The notes under the pieces are model-generated. The model was given only the letters and a program-made list of their open reading frames with translations, searched no databases and was not told the DNA's origin. A program made the position numbers and the translations under genes. DNA of 64,000 bases from JBCBTD01 sp039818825 (GTDB lineage Bacteria > Pseudomonadota > Alphaproteobacteria > Geminicoccales > Geminicoccaceae), in the NCBI GenBank assembly GCA_039818825.1, contig JBCBTD010000005.1, positions 50,054-114,053 on the forward strand. Reading direction: 5' to 3'. Shown one piece after another: positions 8,424 through 16,913 of the stretch (position 1 is the stretch's first letter; each line of letters begins with the position of its first letter).

Positions 8424-9197
8424 TCAGGCCGCGGTCCAGCCGCCGTCGAGCATCAGTGCCGCTCCGGTCACCAACGCTGACGCGTCCGACGCCAAGAACA
8501 CGACCGGTCCCATCAGGTCCTCGGGCTGACCGACCCGGCCGAGCGCAATCTTGCTCTCGATCAATGTGCGCATCTCCGGCCGGTCGAACGTCGGCCGGGT
8601 CAGCTCGGTCAGGACGAACGTCGGGCAGACGGTGTTGACGCGGATGCCGACGGGGCCGAGCTCCAACGCCATCACCTTGCTGAAGCCTTCGACGGCGTGC
8701 TTGGTCGCCGCATAGACCGCCCGCTCGGGACCGCCGACATGGCCCATCTGCGACGAGACGTTGACGATCGAGCCCCGGATGCCGGCGTCGACCATCTGAC
8801 GGGCGACGCACTGAGCGCAGAAATAGGCCGCCTTGACGTTGAGATCGGTTACCGCGTCGTAGTCGGCTTCGTCGGTTTCCAGGAACCGGCTGTGCCGCGC
8901 CGAGCCGGCGTTGTTGACGAACACGTGGAACGGCCCGTGGGCTGTGACGGCGCCAGCGAACGCTGCTCGATCGGTGACGTCGGCGGCGACGGCCGTCGCG
9001 GCCAATCCTCGCTCCCGCATAGCCTCCGCTGCCGCCTCGACCTGGATGGTCGTGCGCGCCATCAGCACGACGGCGGCCCCAGCCTCGGCGAGGGCCACGG
9101 CCATGGCGAGCCCGAGGCCGCGACCGGCGCCCGTCACCAAGGCGCGGCGCTCGTCCAGGCGGAACGATGGCGTCGTGGGCAGCTCCACGGCGGTCAC
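8424..9197 (-). CDS. Short-chain dehydrogenase/reductase
   Basis: This 257-residue SDR has the NAD(P)-binding motif VTGAGRGLGLAMA, the structural FVNNAG motif, the catalytic Ser in VNVSSQMG, and Tyr/Lys in YAATKHAVEG. The C-terminus GAALMLDGGWTA is typical of classical SDRs. The start is GTG at 9197, overlapping the stop of the HpsN-like dehydrogenase (GTGA). It is presumably an NAD(P)-dependent alcohol/ketone redox step in the same catabolic route. The substrate is unknown. Confidence 0.9.
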   Translation of the reverse strand: MTAVELPTTPSFRLDERRALVTGAGRGLGLAMAVALAEAGAAVVLMARTTIQVEAAAEAMRERGLAATAVAADVTDRAAFAGAVTAHGPFHVFVNNAGSARHSRFLETDEADYDAVTDLNVKAAYFCAQCVARQMVDAGIRGSIVNVSSQMGHVGGPERAVYAATKHAVEGFSKVMALELGPVGIRVNTVCPTFVLTELTRPTFDRPEMRTLIESKIALGRVGQPEDLMGPVVFLASDASALVTGAALMLDGGWTAA

Positions 9198-10507
9198 TCC
9201 GGAGCCACGGCCGTGTAGGCCGGCACGTTCCGGCCACCGTAGCGGCGCACGCGGATGTTGGCCTGCTCCGCATGGCCGGCGAAGCCCTCCAGCATGCACA
9301 GGCGCGAACAGTAGCCACCGACCGTGGCTGCGGCCTCGTCTGTGAGCACCTTCTGGTAGGTGCAGGTCTTGAGGAACTTGCCGACCCAGAGCCCGCCCGT
9401 GTACCGCGCCGCGCCCTTGGTCGGCAGTGTGTGGTTGGTGCCGATGACCTTGTCGCCGTAGGAGACATTGGTCCGCGGCCCGAGGAACAGCGCGCCGAAA
9501 TTGCTCAGATTGGCGAGGTACCAGTCGTCCCGGTCGGTCATCACCTGGACGTGCTCCGAGGCGATGTCGTCGGCGACACGCACCATCTCGTCATGATCCT
9601 CGACGACGATCACCTGGCCGTAGTCCGCCCACGCCTGGCCGGCAATTCCGCCAGTCGGCATCTCGCCCAGGAGCTTGGTCACCCACCGGACCGTATCCTC
9701 GGCCAAGCGCTCGGAGGTGGTGAGCAGCACCGCCGGCGAGGTCGGTCCGTGCTCGGCCTGGCCCAACAGATCGACGGCGCAGAGTTCGCCATCGACGGTC
9801 TCGTCGGCGATGACCAGGGTCTCGGTCGGCCCGGCGAACAGGTCGATGCCGACGCGCCCGTAGAGCTGCCGCTTGGCCTCGGCGACGAAGGCGTTGCCTG
9901 GTCCCACCACCATGTCGACCGGATCGATGCTGGCGGTGCCGATCGCCATGGCTGCAACCGCCTGGATGCCGCCGAGCGCGTAGATCTCGTCCGCACCGGC
10001 CATTGCCTGGGCGGCGACGATCGCCGGCGCCGGCCGGCCCTCGAAGGGCGGCGCACAGGTGGCGACACGGCCGACACCTGCGACCTTTGCCGTCAGCACC
10101 GACATGTGGGCGGACGCGAGGAGCGGGTACTTGCCGCCAGGAACGTAAGCACCGACCGCGTTGACCGGGACGTGGCGATGGCCGAGGACCACGCCCGGCA
10201 AGGTCTCCACCTCGACCGGCCGCATGGAAGCGAGCTGGATCTCGGCGAAGTTCCGCACCTGGGTCTGAGCGAAGGCGATGTCGGCGCGGTCCTGATCGGA
10301 GAGTTCGGCGATGCAGGCCTCGATCTCAGCGGCCGAAAGCCGATAGTCCGGCCGATCCCAGCCGTCGAAGCGGATCGACATGTCGCGAACGGCTTCGTCG
10401 CCGCGCCGCTCGATGTCGAGCAGCGCCGCCTCGACCACGGTCCGGAGCTTGGCTTCGTCGGCGGCGAGTTGCTCCGCACTCCGTCCGGTTTTCAGCCACT
10501 TGGCCAT
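9194..10507 (-). CDS. Histidinol dehydrogenase family protein, HpsN-like
   Basis: This 437-residue protein is clearly of the histidinol dehydrogenase fold: VNAVGAYVPGGKYPL, VVGPGNAFVAEAKRQLYG, DLFAGPTETLVIAD, QAEHGPTSPAVL and SEHVQVMTDR (a metal or catalytic His) are visible. Its setting is catabolic, beside a sugar-type ABC importer, an SDR and a LacI regulator, not a his operon. That resembles HpsN, which oxidises R-2,3-dihydroxypropane-1-sulfonate to sulfolactate with two NAD+. A four-electron oxidation of a terminal alcohol to a carboxylate is therefore likely, but the substrate could be any polyol. The assignment to HpsN rather than another HisD-like subgroup is inferred. Confidence 0.75.
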   Translation of the reverse strand: MAKWLKTGRSAEQLAADEAKLRTVVEAALLDIERRGDEAVRDMSIRFDGWDRPDYRLSAAEIEACIAELSDQDRADIAFAQTQVRNFAEIQLASMRPVEVETLPGVVLGHRHVPVNAVGAYVPGGKYPLLASAHMSVLTAKVAGVGRVATCAPPFEGRPAPAIVAAQAMAGADEIYALGGIQAVAAMAIGTASIDPVDMVVGPGNAFVAEAKRQLYGRVGIDLFAGPTETLVIADETVDGELCAVDLLGQAEHGPTSPAVLLTTSERLAEDTVRWVTKLLGEMPTGGIAGQAWADYGQVIVVEDHDEMVRVADDIASEHVQVMTDRDDWYLANLSNFGALFLGPRTNVSYGDKVIGTNHTLPTKGAARYTGGLWVGKFLKTCTYQKVLTDEAAATVGGYCSRLCMLEGFAGHAEQANIRVRRYGGRNVPAYTAVAPE

Positions 10508-10512
10508 GATCG

Positions 10513-11058
10513 CTACTCCGTGCCCATGAAGTGGGCCGGGCGTGGTGGCGCGGCGCGCCCTTCGTCATAGGCCTCCCAGCCATGGCCCTGGAACGGGTCG
10601 ACGCCGAGCTGGCGCATCACGTCCGCAAAGTCGACGAACACGTGGTTGTCGACGATCTTGCCGTCGACGACCTTCCAGAAGTCCATGTAGCGGATCTGCA
10701 CGGTCTTGCCGGTGGCCGGGATACCCATGAACGTGCCGACGTGGACGGCCTCCTGCCGGCCGAAGGATGCTGCCCACTGGCCGTCGACGATCTGCGCCTC
10801 GTCCACGGCTACCTTGTCCGCAAAGGCCGCCTGGAACGGCGCCTGCCAGTTGGCCTGGAACGCTTTCAGCCCGTGCTTCACACCGCAGCCGGCATTGCCG
10901 TGCCAGACGAAGTCATCGGCGAAGAACGCATCCATACCGACGATGTCGTGGTCGTTGAGTGCGTTGACCAAGGCATCGATGACGCCGCGCGTCTCGGCCG
11001 TCTTGGAGCGGTCGTTGTCCTTCGTCAGTGCCCCGTGCTGGGGTCGTGAGCCCTTCAT
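10513..11058 (-). CDS. Single-domain SnoaL-like/NTF2-fold protein
   Basis: This 181-residue protein has one NTF2/SnoaL-like domain with DDFVWHGNAG, FQANWQAPFQAAF and VHVGTFMGIPATGKTV. Its C-terminal motif MDFWKVVDGKIVDNHVFVD, followed by MRQLGVDPFQGHGW, recurs almost unchanged in the C-terminal half of the divergent protein at 15735-16721 (MDFWRV, ENWVLLDLVD, RQMGTD), so the two are paralogues. The ATG at 11058 lies 3 bases after the permease stop. SnoaL-type proteins can act as cyclases, hydratases or isomerases; no reaction can be named here. Confidence 0.75.
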   Translation of the reverse strand: MKGSRPQHGALTKDNDRSKTAETRGVIDALVNALNDHDIVGMDAFFADDFVWHGNAGCGVKHGLKAFQANWQAPFQAAFADKVAVDEAQIVDGQWAASFGRQEAVHVGTFMGIPATGKTVQIRYMDFWKVVDGKIVDNHVFVDFADVMRQLGVDPFQGHGWEAYDEGRAAPPRPAHFMGTE

Positions 11059-11061
11059 CGT

Positions 11062-12237
11062 TCACCCTTTGACGGCGCCGGCAGTGAGCCCGCCGACCAG
11101 TTGTTTCTGGAAGACCACGACCAGCAGAAAGATCGGCGCCATGATCGACACGGCGGCAGCAATCGCCTCGATCTGGTCGGTCGAGGTGGTGTCCCGGTTG
11201 AAGTACTGAGTGATCGCCGGGACCATCGTCTGCGACTGCGCGTCCAACAGCAGCGCGCAGACCAAATAGTCGTTGTAAGCAAGGAGGAAGCTGAAGAGGC
11301 CGGTGGTGATCACGCCCGGCCACATCACCGGCATGATCACCCGGCGGAACGCCTCGAAATGGCCGCAACCATCGACCCGCGCCGCCTCGTCGAGGTCGTG
11401 GGGGATGTTGCGGAAGAAGCTCCTGAGCATCCAGATGGTGAAAGGCTGGTTGATGGAGACCAGCACCATGATGACCGCCAGCGGCTGACCGTAGAGCGTC
11501 GGCGCGGCGTCGCCGAAGATCGGTGCCAGGATCTCGCGGCTGTTGACGAAGGGCGGCAGATAGCCGGCGACCAGGACCGAGTGCGGCAGGGCGCGGAAGA
11601 TCAGCGCGGCGATGAGCAGCCAGAAGGCGAGGTTGGAGCCCGACCGGGCGAGGCCGTAGCCGGCGAGCGTGCCGACGGTGAGCGAAATGGTCACCACGCC
11701 CAGGGTCACGATCATCGAGTTGACGAAGTTCCGCCAGAAACCGCGGTCGATCCAAACCGATTCGTAGTGTTCGGTGGTGACTCCGAGCACCGGCTCGACC
11801 AGCAACGACAGGCCCGGAACCGCGCCGAAGACGGCATCGACCAGGCTGAGCACGAGCGGCAAGGCGACGACCAGTGCCAAGGCCACACCGGCGACGCTGA
11901 CCAACGCGGCGAGCAGCCAGCCCAATGCCACGCTGCCGGCCGGCATGATCCGCCGCGCCAAGGGACCGGTGCCACGAGCGACCAGGACGTAGCCGACATA
12001 GAGCGCCAAGGCCCCGACGGCGATGTCGAGAACGCTCAGCCCACCGATGGCGAGGCGTGTTTCGGGGCCGAACATGACCTGCAGCGGATTGGCCGCCAGG
12101 GCGTCGACCGGCAGCTTGAACGACATCACCGCAACCCAGAACAACGGAAACGCCGCGATGAGCAGCCAAAGGCCCAAAAACACGGCCGTCGTCAGCTGCA
12201 GGCCGAAGGAGGTTCGCATGGCGCGGGACGTGGACAT
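11062..12237 (-). CDS. Carbohydrate ABC transporter permease (MalG type) with extra membrane insertion
   Basis: This 391-residue permease has an N-terminal membrane segment (residues 14-38), the MalG-type core from about residue 170 onward, and an EAA loop reading EAARVDGCGHFEAFRRVIMP, where the ATPase docks. MalG-type permeases are usually near 280-300 residues. The extra length is a hydrophobic insertion at about 64-150 carrying roughly two or three added membrane segments before the core. The start at 12237 (MSTSRAMR) leaves 11 bases after the partner permease stop. It pairs with the MalF-type permease and the MalK-type ATPase of this operon. Confidence 0.88.
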   Translation of the reverse strand: MSTSRAMRTSFGLQLTTAVFLGLWLLIAAFPLFWVAVMSFKLPVDALAANPLQVMFGPETRLAIGGLSVLDIAVGALALYVGYVLVARGTGPLARRIMPAGSVALGWLLAALVSVAGVALALVVALPLVLSLVDAVFGAVPGLSLLVEPVLGVTTEHYESVWIDRGFWRNFVNSMIVTLGVVTISLTVGTLAGYGLARSGSNLAFWLLIAALIFRALPHSVLVAGYLPPFVNSREILAPIFGDAAPTLYGQPLAVIMVLVSINQPFTIWMLRSFFRNIPHDLDEAARVDGCGHFEAFRRVIMPVMWPGVITTGLFSFLLAYNDYLVCALLLDAQSQTMVPAITQYFNRDTTSTDQIEAIAAAVSIMAPIFLLVVVFQKQLVGGLTAGAVKG

Positions 12238-12248
12238 GAGCGTTCGCC

Positions 12249-13274
12249 TCAACCCTGCCGGTGATCGCGCCAGGTGCGCCACAAAAGCGGGATCAAAAGG
12301 ATCACGATGCCGATCATGGTCAGCATCGAGTTCGCCGACGCTCGGCTGATCGCCCGGTTTCCACTGTCGTCGGGGGTCAAAAGATTGAAGGTGAGCCACT
12401 GCAACGAGATGCGGTGCGCCTCGCTGGAGAAGCCGATGACCTCCTCGAACACCCGGTAGGCGTCCATCAGGTGGATGAGGGCGACGAAGACGATCAACGG
12501 CATCAGGTGCGGGATCACGACGTAGCGCAGTCGCTCGAACCGCGACGCGCCATCGAGGATCGCCGCTTCGAGGCTGTCCTGATTGACCGTCTGCAAGCCG
12601 GCATAGAAGACGACGAAGGCGAAGGGAGCCACGTGCCAGACGCGATAGAACAGCATCAGCACCTCGATGGTCCAACCTTGCGCGAACATCGAGACGTCCT
12701 GCTGCAGCCACCACTCCAAAAAGCGGGTCATGATGCCGTCGCCGATGAACAGCCAACGGATCGACAAGGCACCGATCACCGGGGTGACGACGAACGGCAA
12801 GAGCGAGATGAAGATGATCGGCCCGCGCAGGGCTCGCAACGCACTGTTGACAGCCAAGGCGATGCCGAGGCCGACGATCAGCACGAACGGTAGGGTGATG
12901 AGCGTGAAGGTGAGCGTGAACCGCAGCGCCTTGTAAAAGTCGATGCCCAAGAGCGTCTGGATGCCACCGCCGCCGGCCGCGAAAGCCGCCGACACGGCGC
13001 CCGGCTCGATCAAGGTCCCGTAGGCGGCGAGACCCACGAACGTGGTCTCGGTGATCGGGTCGCCAGCCGCATCGCGGAGCGGTTGGCTGCGCGTTTCGTC
13101 ACGGCAGACCGGTGCCGGAAAGCCCGGCGTGCAGACTTCCGTCGTCACCTCTTCGAACAGGGTCTGCGTGACGTGGAAGCTCTGCCAGAGCACGCTCACC
13201 AAAGGTGCGGCGATGAAGATCAGCATCAACGCCAGCGAGGGTCCGACGAAGGCGAAGAACACGCGCGGCTTCAT
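12249..13274 (-). CDS. Carbohydrate ABC transporter permease (MalF/UgpA type)
   Basis: This 341-residue inner-membrane permease has six or more hydrophobic segments and the EAA-type cytoplasmic loop EAAILDGASRFERLRYVVIP. A periplasmic stretch after the first segment carries two cysteines (VCTPGFPAPVCRDE) that could form a disulfide. It is read after the substrate-binding protein gene and before the second permease. Together they form the membrane channel of a CUT1-type sugar or polyol importer. The start ATG at 13274 gives the usual MKPR N-terminus ahead of the first membrane segment. Confidence 0.9.
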   Translation of the reverse strand: MKPRVFFAFVGPSLALMLIFIAAPLVSVLWQSFHVTQTLFEEVTTEVCTPGFPAPVCRDETRSQPLRDAAGDPITETTFVGLAAYGTLIEPGAVSAAFAAGGGGIQTLLGIDFYKALRFTLTFTLITLPFVLIVGLGIALAVNSALRALRGPIIFISLLPFVVTPVIGALSIRWLFIGDGIMTRFLEWWLQQDVSMFAQGWTIEVLMLFYRVWHVAPFAFVVFYAGLQTVNQDSLEAAILDGASRFERLRYVVIPHLMPLIVFVALIHLMDAYRVFEEVIGFSSEAHRISLQWLTFNLLTPDDSGNRAISRASANSMLTMIGIVILLIPLLWRTWRDHRQG

Positions 13275-13338
13275 GGGCAGCCTCCGCCATCAATTGGCAG
13301 CGCCGGCCCGGCACCGCCCGGGACGGGGCACGACGTGG

Positions 13339-14556
13339 TCAGCGGATGATCCCGGCCTCGTTGGCGGCGGTGAGATAGGCCGCCTCGACGCGCGCGAGCG
13401 TCTCGGACGCGCTCGCCTGCCCGGTGAGGTAGGCGGCCAGGTTGTCGCCCAGTGCCGTGTGCATGAGACCGATTTCGGTGGAAGCCGGGTAAGAGGGCGC
13501 GCCGCCTTCCAAGGATTCCACGACACCAGTGGCCAGGTCACCGACCTTGTAGCCGTCGATCAGCCATACGGCGGCGTCCTGGTTGGCCTCGACCATCTCG
13601 CGGTCCATGCCCTCCATTGCCACGATGAAGGCGGCCTCGGCCTCCTCGTCGGAAATGTTCTCGGCGACGACGATGCCGTCCCACCAAACCGTCGTTGCGG
13701 ACGGTCCGCCAGCAACGGCCGCCGGAGCGCCGGCGAAGCCGACTTTGCCGACCACGGACGACTCGCCCGGGTCGTTCATGGCGCCGGCGCGCGACGACCA
13801 CAGGTTGGTCATCGCGATCTCGCCCTGCTGCATCTGTTTCTGCACGTAGGTGCTGTCCGACACCAAGAACTCGGGGTCCATGTAGTCGGTCATCGCCTTC
13901 ATGGTCTCGAGTGCGGCAACGCCGGCGTCCGAGTTGACGTTCGGCTGGGCGCCTTCGACGAAGAACGTGCCGCCGTGGGCCAAAAACAGGTTGTTGAACT
14001 CTTGCGCCAGATTCCAGCCGGCCTTCAGGGTCGCACCGATCGGGTAGTCCATGAGCCCGGCGTCTTTGATGGTCGCGGCGGCGGCGAACATCTCCTCGTA
14101 GTTGGCCGGCACCGGCAGGCCGAGGTCTTCGAAGACGTCGGTGCGGTACATCAGGTGTTGGGCGTTGACCATCATGGCGATGGCCATGATCTCGCCATCG
14201 ATGGTCACGAGCTGGTTGGGAGTCAGCTGCTGACCGTGCGCTTCGACGAGCGCGTCGAGCGGCCGGATGCTCCCGTCCTTGATCAGCGGCACGATCGTGC
14301 CGTTGGCGACACCGCCGATGTGGTAGAGTGCCGGGTTGGCAGCAAATGCCGCCGGCTGCTTGGTGCGGAACTCCTGGTCGAGCTCGGATTGGACGTTGCC
14401 ACACTCGGCCATGGCCGTGGTCACCGCCTTCCAGGCCTCGAAGCCGGCCGACAGCGTCTTGATCGGCGTCTCGTTCTCGAACGCACAAGCGGCCTCTGCG
14501 GCCGGCGTTGCGGCGAGCGCTAGGCCTGCGGCAAGCAACGTGGATCGAAGCAACAT
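13339..14556 (-). CDS. Sugar ABC transporter substrate-binding protein
   Basis: This 405-residue protein has a signal peptide (about residues 1-22, ending ATPAAEAA) and a CUT1-type extracellular solute-binding fold, with GTIVPLIKDGSIRPLD, YRTDVFEDLGLPVPANYEE and GVAALETMKAMTDYM. The ATG at 14556 is preceded on its strand by AAAGGA at a good distance. It would capture the operon's substrate in the periplasm and deliver it to the two permeases. Neighbouring genes (HpsN-like enzyme, SDR, double cupin) suggest a polyol-like or substituted sugar ligand, but ligand identity is not visible. Confidence 0.9.
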   Translation of the reverse strand: MLLRSTLLAAGLALAATPAAEAACAFENETPIKTLSAGFEAWKAVTTAMAECGNVQSELDQEFRTKQPAAFAANPALYHIGGVANGTIVPLIKDGSIRPLDALVEAHGQQLTPNQLVTIDGEIMAIAMMVNAQHLMYRTDVFEDLGLPVPANYEEMFAAAATIKDAGLMDYPIGATLKAGWNLAQEFNNLFLAHGGTFFVEGAQPNVNSDAGVAALETMKAMTDYMDPEFLVSDSTYVQKQMQQGEIAMTNLWSSRAGAMNDPGESSVVGKVGFAGAPAAVAGGPSATTVWWDGIVVAENISDEEAEAAFIVAMEGMDREMVEANQDAAVWLIDGYKVGDLATGVVESLEGGAPSYPASTEIGLMHTALGDNLAAYLTGQASASETLARVEAAYLTAANEAGIIR

Positions 14557-14603
14557 GGCGTGGTTCCTTTCGTCTCGTCGCGGCCGACCGGGCCTCGTCG
14601 TCG

Positions 14604-15656
14604 TCATTCGAGGCGCTGCCCAGTCTCGCGATCGAACAGGTGGCAAACGTCAGGGGCGATCCCGAAGCGGACCGGCGCGCCGATCTCGGCCCGGTAATCT
14701 TTGGGCGCCTTGACCGCTGCCAACGCGCCGCCGGCCGCTTTGACGGTGACCAACGTCGCCTCGCCCAACAACTCGACGGAGTAGGTCTCGGCGGCGATGG
14801 CGCCGCCCGCATCGACGACGTTGGCGTCCTCCGCCCGGTAGCCGAGGGTCACCGGTCCGCGGGCGACGGGCGGCAGCCCCTCGATCCGCACGTTCTCGGT
14901 GGTGAACACCCCATCGCTGAGATCGCCGTCCAGCAGGTTCATGGCCGGCGAACCGATGAAGCCGGCAACGAAGGTGTTGGCTGGCCGGTCGTAGATCGCC
15001 GTCGGTGCCCCCACCTGCTGGACGATGCCCTTGTTCATCACGACCACACGGTCGGCCAAGGTCATGGCCTCGATCTGATCGTGGGTGACGTAGACCGTGG
15101 TCACGGCCAGCTCGTGCTGCAGGTGCTTGAGCTGGGCACGGGTCGACACGCGGAGCTTGGCATCGAGATTGGACAAGGGCTCGTCCATCAAGAACACGTT
15201 GGGCTCGCGGACGATGGCCCTGGCCAGGGCCACCCGTTGGCGCTGGCCGCCCGAAAGCTCGCGGGGGCGGCGGTGGAGAAAAGGCTCCAGCTCGACCATG
15301 GCCGCGGCACGGCGCACGCGCTCGTCGTGCTCGGCCGGCGGCACGCGCCGCACCTTCAAGGGAAAGCGGATGTTCTCGTAGACGTCGAGGTTGGGGTAGA
15401 GGGCGTAGCTCTGGAACACCATCGCCACGTCACGGTCCTTGGGGTCGAGGTCGTTGACGACACGGTTGCCGATGCGGATCGTGCCGCTACTCGGATCCTC
15501 CAAGCCGGCGATCATTCGCATCGTCGTGGTCTTGCCGCAGCCCGACGGCCCGAGCAGGACCAGAAACTCCCGATCGCCGATGGTCAGGTCGAAATCCTGA
15601 ACCCCGACGAACGCTCCCCACCGTTTGGTTACGTGGTCCAGCGCGATCTCGGCCAT
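14604..15656 (-). CDS. Sugar ABC transporter ATP-binding protein (UgpC/MalK type)
   Basis: This 350-residue ATPase shows Walker A GPSGCGKTT, the Q-loop in MVFQSYALYP, signature LSGGQRQR, Walker B VFLMDEPLSNLD and H-loop VTHDQ. A C-terminal regulatory OB-like domain (from about residue 240) is typical of the MalK/UgpC group. The start at 15656 was preferred over upstream codons because GGTGGAGG lies 5 bases before it. It is the first gene of the long minus-strand operon and lies 78 bases from the divergent SnoaL-like gene. Confidence 0.93.
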   Translation of the reverse strand: MAEIALDHVTKRWGAFVGVQDFDLTIGDREFLVLLGPSGCGKTTTMRMIAGLEDPSSGTIRIGNRVVNDLDPKDRDVAMVFQSYALYPNLDVYENIRFPLKVRRVPPAEHDERVRRAAAMVELEPFLHRRPRELSGGQRQRVALARAIVREPNVFLMDEPLSNLDAKLRVSTRAQLKHLQHELAVTTVYVTHDQIEAMTLADRVVVMNKGIVQQVGAPTAIYDRPANTFVAGFIGSPAMNLLDGDLSDGVFTTENVRIEGLPPVARGPVTLGYRAEDANVVDAGGAIAAETYSVELLGEATLVTVKAAGGALAAVKAPKDYRAEIGAPVRFGIAPDVCHLFDRETGQRLE

Positions 15657-15694
15657 CCGCCCTCCACCAACGTCTTGCCAAACCGTAAGCCCGG

Positions 15695-15712
15695 CTTGCA
15701 TAGGTATGCAAG
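15695..15712. promoter_or_regulatory. Perfect inverted repeat in the divergent promoter region (LacI operator candidate)
   Basis: CTTGCAT, 4 bases (AGGT), ATGCAAG forms a perfect 7-base inverted repeat in the 78-base gap between the ABC ATPase gene (minus) and the double SnoaL-like gene (plus). A weak -35/-10 reading on the minus strand (TTGCAT, 17 bases, TTACGG) would overlap it. The size and symmetry suit a LacI-family operator, and a LacI gene is in the operon. Binding is inferred. Confidence 0.55.
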
Positions 15713-15734
15713 AGCGATTTCACCCGGAACCTCA

Positions 15735-16721
15735 ATGGTGCTCGACACCCGAGCCGACATCCACGCCAAGTTGTGCCACCTGGCCGTCTGCAGCGCCGCG
15801 GATCTGCCGGCGGCGCTGACGGATCTGGTCGCCCAGAACGCGGTCTTCCACATTGCCGATCCCATCGGCGACCTCACCAGCACGTCGGCCATGCTGGAGC
15901 GCTGGTACGGCCCGCTTCGGCGCGCCCTACCCGGTGCGATGCGCCGCGACGACATGGTCATCGGTGGTGCCTCCGTGACGGGCTCGGGCTATTGGCTCGC
16001 GACCCTGGGTCACCACGTCGGCAACTTCGAAGCCCCCCTTTTCGGCATCGCGCCGCACGGCAAGCTCGTGTTCTTGCGCTGCGGCGAGTTCTACCGCGTC
16101 CACGAGGGTCGGGTGATCGAGGCGCGGATCCTGCCTGACGTGCTCGACCTGCTGCGCCAGGTCGGCCGGCTGCGCTTGCCCCAGTTGCTCGGCAGCGAGG
16201 GTCTCTTTCCAGCGCCGGCGACCCATGACGGCGTATTGCCGGGCGCGCCCGAGCGATCCACGGCGTCACTCCACCTGGTGGAAGCGATGCTGAGGGATCT
16301 GCGCCACTTCGACCCGACGACGTTCGAAAGCGCGCGGCAGACGGGCGACGGCGGCTACTGGCGCCACGACATGCTGTGGTACGGACCCTCCGGGATCGGC
16401 GCCAACTTCACGCACCCCGGGTTTCAGCGCGACCACCGCGTCCCGTTCCTGCAAGCCTTTCCCGATCGCGTCGGCGGCAACCACTTCGCCCGCTTCGGCG
16501 ATGGCGACTACGTGGCTTCGGGCGGTTGGCCGTCGATGACCATGACCCACCGTGCCCCCTATCTGGGTATCGCGCCCACCGGCCGCGCCTTGACCTTGCG
16601 CGTGATGGACTTCTGGCGGGTCGCGGGCTCGCAGATCGCCGAAAACTGGGTGCTTTTGGATTTGGTCGACCTGTTTCGCCAGATGGGAACGGATCTCTTG
16701 GAGCGTGCCGGCACGCCCTGA
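15735..16721 (+). CDS. Two-domain SnoaL-like/NTF2-fold protein, divergent from the ABC operon
   Basis: This 328-residue protein has two SnoaL-like halves. The first (about 1-150) carries NAVFHIADPIGDL and FYRVHEGRVIEARILPD; the second (about 175-328) carries GYWRHDMLWYGPSGIG, APYLGIAPTGRALTLRVMDF and ENWVLLDLVDLFRQMG. Both halves end in a related sequence (LDLLRQVG and VDLFRQMG), so the gene looks like an internal duplication. The second half is clearly related to the 10513-11058 protein. The ATG at 15735 is the only start that does not overlap the divergent ATPase gene. Co-regulation with the transporter operon from the shared gap is likely; the reaction is unknown. Confidence 0.7.
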   Translation: MVLDTRADIHAKLCHLAVCSAADLPAALTDLVAQNAVFHIADPIGDLTSTSAMLERWYGPLRRALPGAMRRDDMVIGGASVTGSGYWLATLGHHVGNFEAPLFGIAPHGKLVFLRCGEFYRVHEGRVIEARILPDVLDLLRQVGRLRLPQLLGSEGLFPAPATHDGVLPGAPERSTASLHLVEAMLRDLRHFDPTTFESARQTGDGGYWRHDMLWYGPSGIGANFTHPGFQRDHRVPFLQAFPDRVGGNHFARFGDGDYVASGGWPSMTMTHRAPYLGIAPTGRALTLRVMDFWRVAGSQIAENWVLLDLVDLFRQMGTDLLERAGTP

Positions 16722-16763
16722 GCGGACCGACGATCCGACCCTGGCGCCGAAGCGAGCGAGCGG

Positions 16764-16819
16764 CCACCCGCCGCAGCGTCGTCCGCGCGGTTGACGAGCG
16801 GGTGGCGAAGGCATCATGT
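16764..16819 (+). promoter_or_regulatory. Inverted repeat with possible promoter upstream of the Crp/Fnr gene
   Basis: CCACCCGC (16764-16771) and GCGGGTGG (16798-16805) form a perfect 8-base inverted repeat 26 bases apart. The right arm begins just after a -35-like TTGACG (16791-16796), and a weak -10-like element follows near 16814-16819. The arrangement could serve regulation of the Crp/Fnr-type gene that starts at 16914, or simply form a stem-loop. The -10 match is poor. Confidence 0.3.
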
Positions 16820-16913
16820 AGGTTGGTTGGGAGAACCAGGAACTCGCCCGGCACGCGGGCATGGGGGCACGTCCATCGGACGGGCCCGCTACGCTGTGGG
16901 CAAGGAGGAGGGC

